Source: Bugula neritina
Taxonomy: Eukaryota; Bryozoa; Gymnolaemata; Cheilostomatida; Bugulidae
Direction: 5' to 3'
Assembly (NCBI GenBank): GCA_964035545.1
Contig: OZ037765.1
Location: forward strand, 35,353,504-35,417,503
DNA: 64,000 nt
Part shown: positions 58,332 to 64,000 of the stretch, piece after piece
How positions within the stretch are numbered: position 1 is the first letter of the stretch
Layout of the letters: every line of letters starts with the position of its first letter
Position numbers and translations under genes: made by a program
Notes under the pieces: model-generated
Told to the model about the DNA's origin: nothing
What the model saw: only the letters and a program-made list of their open reading frames with translations
Databases searched by the model: none

Positions 58332-59551
58332 GTGAGTCTCTCGTTCCATTACCTTGCACAGTGTAGGTCTAGTGTAGAGTATAGTGTAGAGTATAGTGTA
58401 GTGTACGGTGGTGACATGTGGTACTGAATCTCTGAGGAGATTTAGAGTAGTTAATACTCAGTATTGTGTCACTCACTGAGCACATGAGGCTGATATACCT
58501 CTGAGAGTCACACTCTGTCACACCATGTCACACTCCTCAGCGTACTCGTGTGACAGCACTGTGTATTATTATCAACATGTTGAGTTCCAACTGGGAGTCA
58601 TCTCCTCTGTATGCACTCTAGTCGCCAGCTGAGACACTTTCTAGACAACTTCTTGCCATGTGGGGGTTTCCTCTTTATCCACTCCTAGTTTGGTGTCTAA
58701 GTTGAATCTATTCATCAGTTGATAGATGCGGTGTTGTCTGGTCACAATGAGGTCTAGGTTCTTCCAGTGTTCTGATTGGTGGCTGTGAAGGATTGATAAC
58801 TCCAACTGAGTGTCTAATAATACCTGGTCTCTTGAATATTGGCTGTTTCATGGTAGCATAACTCTTGTATGATACGAGTATGCCTGTCATCTGTCACATG
58901 ATACCCTGTCACATGACACATTGTCACATGACACCCTGTCACATGACACCTTGTCACATGACACCCTGTCACATAACACCTTGTCACATGACACCCTGTC
59001 ACATGACACTCTGTCACATGTGTCTGTGTAGTGCTATGTATACTCTGAGTGACACAACTTGTGATTTATACATGAGCTAACAGTCAGGTAAAAGGAGTGC
59101 TTCTTAGGTCAGCCATTAGGTTGTGTGAGTCTAGTGAGGTGTTTAGTCAGCGTAGAGTTACTATGTCGCATCGGCAGCACGTATTGAAGGTGACAGCAGT
59201 ATTGAAGGTGGCAGCAGTATTGAAGCCACTTACTGTTTGTATATATGCTGCCTGCAATGCGATACTTTGTATAATTTAATTTACTGCCAAACCCAACCTG
59301 CAGTTGGACTTTACACTTGCCTGATCACAGGGAAAGTGTTGGTTTGATAGCTTGACTAGTGCAGCCTAAGGGGGGTAGGGGGAGCCCCATCCTAGTATAT
59401 CAGCATGCTGGGAGTCTAGGCTAAGCCTTGAAGTTATCTCAATCTGTAACATAAATATTCTTATCTCTGTGTTTGTGTCAACTGAAGTGTTTAGTAGCTG
59501 CCCTGAGGTTATCCTAGGTGAGGGGGGGGAGGGGACATTTACTCCCCTTTA

Positions 59552-59894
59552 GCCTAGGGCCACACGGCGCGTATTTTCGCATGCGAAAATTGAAATCACA
59601 AGTAGCAAAGGTGTCCACTGTGCGCGTTGAGAAAACCTTCGCACTTGTCGCTCTGCATTTTCAACGCAAGTGCGAATCGTCTCTGTCGTCGTCACCTAAT
59701 TGGCTGGTAGCTATTCAGCGAGCCCAATTTCTTTATTTAGTGCTATATTCCAGTAAATTGCGTTTTATTGAAAGCGAGTGCGATTTAAAAATGAAAGCTT
59801 TATTTATCACGCATCACTGACGCTACAGTGGACACCTTTGCTACTTGTGATTTTAATTTTCGCATGCGAAAATACGCACAGTGTGGCCCTAGGC
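59552..59894. mobile_element. 343-bp MITE with TTA target duplication
   Basis: About 70-bp inverted ends begin GCCTAGGGCCACAC and include TATTTTCGCATGCGAAAAT and CACAAGTAGCAAAGGTGTCC. TTA flanks both sides (59549-59551, 59895-59897). Three-base TTA duplications are typical of PIF/Harbinger-like elements (family knowledge). No transposase inside. Confidence 0.85.
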
Positions 59895-60054
59895 TTACTA
59901 TCTCTTATTTCTTCATCCTCCCCTCTTAAACCCCCTTCCCCCAACCTTCTCCTTTATCCTCCCCATTTGACTGGAAACCTCGAATGTATAATTAATTATT
60001 CCAAAGTTTGGCTCATAAACTAGCAGTATGTTCCAACTTCTCTCTTAGGACTCG

Positions 60055-60240
60055 TGTACTAAGATTTCTATACTAATATACTGTATACTATATACTGTAT
60101 ACTATATACTGTATACTATATATTATACTATATACTATACTATATACTATATACTGTACTAATATAGAGTATACTATATATTATACTAATATACTACATA
60201 CTATACTATATAAGGTATATATATATTACACAGTATACAC
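60055..60240. repeat. TATACTGTATAC tract
   Basis: Irregular self-complementary TATAC repeats. Confidence 0.85.
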
Positions 60241-61093
60241 TCAGTCATGTCACTAAGGAAGTCCCATTAGCATAAAGAATGTCACATTTTCTCCATCTTA
60301 TTATAATATTTATAAACTCTGTAAGAAATATGAGACCAGCTCTATTCTATATAGCATATACAGCGATGTACTCACTACTCTATATTATACACTGTCCAGT
60401 GTTTAGCTAGATTCTCTCTGTTTAAAGTCTCTCCCAAGTCTACCTACATGCAGGAATGTAAACATTACGCTGTCTGTTTTATGTTAATCGCTGCCGCTAG
60501 TAGGAGTGTGGGAGACAGGGGGAGGGGGTTGTAATATACTAATGTTCTCACTTGTTTATTCTCCTGATACACCCCTGGCTTACCAAGCAAACCGAATCAC
60601 ACCATTGCTGTCTGATGAGGGGGGAGGAGGAAGGGGGAGGGGCAGTAGAGGGGCGGATTGTTTGTTTGAACTTTCTACTCTCAGTGGATGACCCAAGTTC
60701 ATTTCCTTGTGTTGTTTACATTCGTACATTTGTTAAAGTTGGTGATTGACTTGCAAAGTTCAGCACATAGTAATATATGATATTATACATAGTAATATAT
60801 GATAGTATATATAGTAATATATGGTACTATATATAGTAATATATGGTACTATATCTAGTACTATATGGTCCTACTGTATACAATACATTCACTATGGTAT
60901 AAAGCTCTACATGTAAACAGTTGATGTTGTAACATAGTAATGCTAATTCCCTGTCAGACTCTGTGACATTCAAACACATATCTGCATATTTGAGACGAAT
61001 ATTCCTCATGTGTATGCATGACCTCCGTGAGATCTCGTGTTGTATCTCTCGTAGTGTGAGTCATTGCCTCATGTGATATAACTCACTAGTGTG

Positions 61094-61556
61094 GACTTTA
61101 CACTCTCACTCTCTCACTCTGTCATTCTGTCACTCTCACTCTGTCACTCTCTCACTCTTTCTCTGTCACTCTGTTACTCTGTCACTCTCTCACTCTCTCA
61201 CTCTCTCACTCTCCCACTCTGTAACACTCTCACTCTCTCACTGTGTCATTCTGTCACTCTTTCTCTGTTACTCTGTCACTCTCTCACTCTGTTACTCTGT
61301 CACTCTCTCACTCTATCACTCTCTCACCCTGTCACTCTTTCTCTCTGTTACTCTCTCACTCTCTCACTCTGTTAATCTCTCACACTCTCACTCTGTCACT
61401 GTCTCTCTGTCACTCTGTCACTCTGTTACTCTCTCACTCTGTCACTCTGTTACTCTGTCACTCTCTCTCTCTCTCTCTCTGTTACTCTCTCACCCTGTCA
61501 CTCTCTCTGTTACTCTCTCACTCTCTCACTCTGTTAATCTCTCACTCTGTCACTCT
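61094..61556. repeat. CTCTCACTCTGT pyrimidine-rich array
   Basis: About 460 bp of 6-bp-type CACTCT/GTCACT/GTTACT units. Confidence 0.95.
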
Positions 61557-62079
61557 GAACTAGAACTGATGTATAGTTTATGGTTAGAGGTTGAGGTTGG
61601 GGTTTGGGGTTTGCTCTGTGAAGGATGTATATAACAATCAGACACTCCCCACACTACCAGCTCTGTTAGAACTCAGGCTGTGTATCCTGTACCTCCCCTA
61701 CTCCTAGCTAGCGGTGCAAGTCCAGCCCCCTCCCTGTGCCACTACACTAGGTGTTGGTAACAGTTCCCACAATGCAACAGTACATCACGCTGCCAAAGTA
61801 TACTCTACTCTGGCAGCAGTTTAACTGACATGGAGCTGTGGGTGACAGGAAGAGAGGGTATTGTGGGAAGGGGGAGTAACATTCAATCTCTGTAACTCCT
61901 TTATCTGCCAGCTTCCTAAATACTTAACACTTAATCTCTCACCCTCCTCCATTGTGCAAACAGGGGGCGTCACCCGTCCAGCTGATAGCGTCCCCTCCCC
62001 TCTCCCTTATCTTATCTCCTCTCCACCCTCCTCTAGCTAATTATTCTCTGCAAGTCACTTCAGTGTGTAGCCTAACGTG

Positions 62080-62370
62080 TCTACACGTAATATATTCTAC
62101 ACGTAATATATTCTACATGTCATATATTCTACACGTAAATATATTCTACATGTCATATATTCTACACGTGATATATTCTACACGTAATATATTCTACACG
62201 TGATATATTCTACACGTAATATATTCTACATGTCATATATTCTACACGTAATATATTCTACATGTCATATATTCTACACGTGATATATTCTACACGTGAT
62301 ATATTCTACACGTGATATATTCTACACGTAATATATTCTACATGTAACATATTCTACATTTGATATAGTC
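62080..62370. repeat. 15-16-bp minisatellite (TTCTACACGTAATATA)
   Basis: About 18 copies with ACACGTAATA, ACACGTGATA and ACATGTCATA variants. Confidence 0.93.
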
Positions 62371-62469
62371 CTGCTAAATGTGTCACTTTTCTAGTCTGTT
62401 TATTGACTTTAGAATAACATGCCCTGGCCCTCATATGAAGGGCTATAAAATACTACTAAATGTTTCATA

Positions 62470-63172
62470 GTTTATGTGTACAGTATAACTACAGTGTATA
62501 CAGTATAACTACAGTGTATATACAGTATAACTACAGTATATACAGTATAACTACAGTATATACAGTATAACTACAGCGTATACAGTATAACTACAGTGTA
62601 TACAGTATAACTACAGTGTATACAGTATAACTACAGAGTATACAGTATAATTACAGTGTATATACAGTATAACTACAGTGTATACAGTATAACTACAGTG
62701 TATACAGTATAACTACAGTGTGTACAGTATAACTACAGTGTATACAGTATAACTACAGTGTATACAGTATAACTACAGTGTATACAGTATAACTACAGTG
62801 TATACAGTATAACTACGGTGTATACAGTATAACTACAGTGTATACAGTATAACTACAGTGTATACAGTATAACTACAGTGTATACAGTATAACTACGGTG
62901 TATACAGTATAACTACGGTGTATACAGTATAACTACAGAGTATACAGTATAACTACAGTGTGTACAGTATAACTACAGTGTATACAGTATAACTACAGTG
63001 TGTACAGTATAACTACAGTATATACAGTATAACTACAGTGTATACAGTATAACTACAGTGTGTACAGTATAACTACAGAGTATACGGTATAACTACAGTG
63101 TGTACAGTATAACTACAGTGTGTACAGTATAACTACAGAGTATACGGTATAACTACAGTGTGTACAGTATAT
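62470..63172. repeat. 20-bp minisatellite (ACAGTATAACTACAGTGTAT)
   Basis: About 35 copies with ATAT, GTGT and GAGTAT variants. Confidence 0.96.
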
Positions 63173-63339
63173 TAGATGATGGAATTGCTTGCACTCAGTT
63201 ATTCACTCCCCAAACTGCAGTGTTGAAAATCTCCCTCCATTGTTTAGGTGAGACAGTCTGTTACATTCTCTGGAATATTTCATGATTGATGGAAGTATAA
63301 TGCAAATATAATCACTACAATATAGGCTACACTACATAC

Positions 63340-64000
63340 ATTGTGTGTATAGTATACTATACTATGTATACTCTACTCTGTATACTATACTCTGTATACT
63401 CTGTATACTCTGTACACTCTGTACACTCTGTACACTCTGTACACTCTGTACACTCTGTACACTCTGTACACTCTGTACACTCTGTACACTCTGTACACTC
63501 TGTACACTCTGTACACTCTGTACACTCTGTACACTCTGTACACTCTGTACACTCTGTACACTCTGTACACTCTGTACACTCTGTATACTCTATACTATAC
63601 TCTGTATACTCTGTATACTCTGTATACTCTGTATAATATACTCTGTATACTCTGTATACTCTGTATACTCTGTACACTCTGTACACTGAGTATACTCTGT
63701 ATACTCTGTATACTCTGTACACTCTGTATACTATGTATACTCTGTATACTCTGTATACTCTGTATACTCTACTCTGTACACTCTGTATACTCTGTATACT
63801 CTATACTATACTCTGTATACTCTGTATACTCTGTATACTCTGTATACTCTGTATACTATACTCTGTATACTCTGTATACTCTGTGTACTCTGTATACTCT
63901 GTATACTCTGTATAATATGCTATACTCTGTATACTCTGTATACTCTGTATACTCTGTGTACTCTGTATACTATACTCTGTATAATATGCTATACTCTGTA
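63340..64000. repeat. 9-bp array (TGTACACTC / TGTATACTC), runs off the window
   Basis: Two blocks, a homogeneous TGTACACTC block (63405-63580) and a mixed TGTATACTC block to the end. Apparent long frames on both strands are artefacts. Confidence 0.96.

Larger units (their letters stand above)
58332..64000. other. Sequence after the last recognised SZT2 exon
   Basis: More than 5.6 kb without a convincing exon. It holds a 16-bp-type CACATGACACCCTGT array (58895-59020), a MITE (59552-59894) and several simple arrays. Either a long SZT2 intron or an assembly gap follows the donor at 58332. Confidence 0.6.

Noticed and set aside
61952-62203. Possible further SZT2 exon after GTGCAAACAG
   Set aside because: The translation (MCKQGASPVQLIAS and on) shows no SZT2 similarity and runs into the 15-bp array.

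Overview
The window is invertebrate metazoan nuclear DNA. Evidence: spliced genes with GT-AG introns, a MAM-domain mucin-like receptor, a peroxisomal HSDL2-type enzyme, an SZT2 orthologue, Tc1 and MITE remnants, tRNA-like SINEs, and introns filled with minisatellites. A sponge or another non-vertebrate animal is plausible; the species cannot be read from the sequence.

Layout. 1-1271: decayed Tc1/mariner element ending in a TA microsatellite. 1636-21532 (+): a receptor with about six MAM domains, Thr-rich mucin-like stalks, one transmembrane exon and a short tail exon; 5' end outside the window. 21815-25950 (-): complete eight-exon HSDL2 (short-chain dehydrogenase plus SCP2 domain, C-terminal SKL). 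25951-29149: AT-rich head-to-head intergenic region with a fold-back element. 29150-58331 (+): 5' part of SZT2, 21 exons and 983 codons, 3' end not found. 58332-64000: mostly simple-sequence arrays plus a 343-bp MITE.

A 14,560-bp Polinton/Maverick (33529-48088) lies in the second SZT2 intron, inside a 34-bp satellite array, with a perfect 6-bp target duplication (GTGATA). Its ~495-bp terminal inverted repeats (TIRs) differ at two positions that I found, and its genes are open. It encodes protein-primed DNA polymerase B, a zinc-ribbon/PLA2/integrase/chromodomain fusion, a packaging ATPase, an adenain-like protease, a double jelly-roll capsid protein, a penton-like protein, pVI-like and pX-like precursors, fibre-like proteins at both ends and several unknowns. 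It looks like a recently inserted, virus-like element: PolB and integrase would replicate and insert it, capsid proteins plus ATPase would build and fill a particle, the protease would mature it, and the end-located proteins could be attachment fibres.

Main observations: (1) several intronic minisatellites use the neighbouring exon's own splice site as their repeat unit; (2) the Polinton ends are 104-bp near-palindromes, and a solo copy with its own GTGATA flanks sits 420 bp away; (3) nearly all Polinton genes start at TAAATG, with two divergent starts forming one 18-bp palindrome; (4) the pX-like protein carries four adenain-type cleavage sites; (5) paralogous fibre-like genes face outward at both ends and share a C-terminus embedded in the TIR; (6) an orphan promoter copy lacks a gene.
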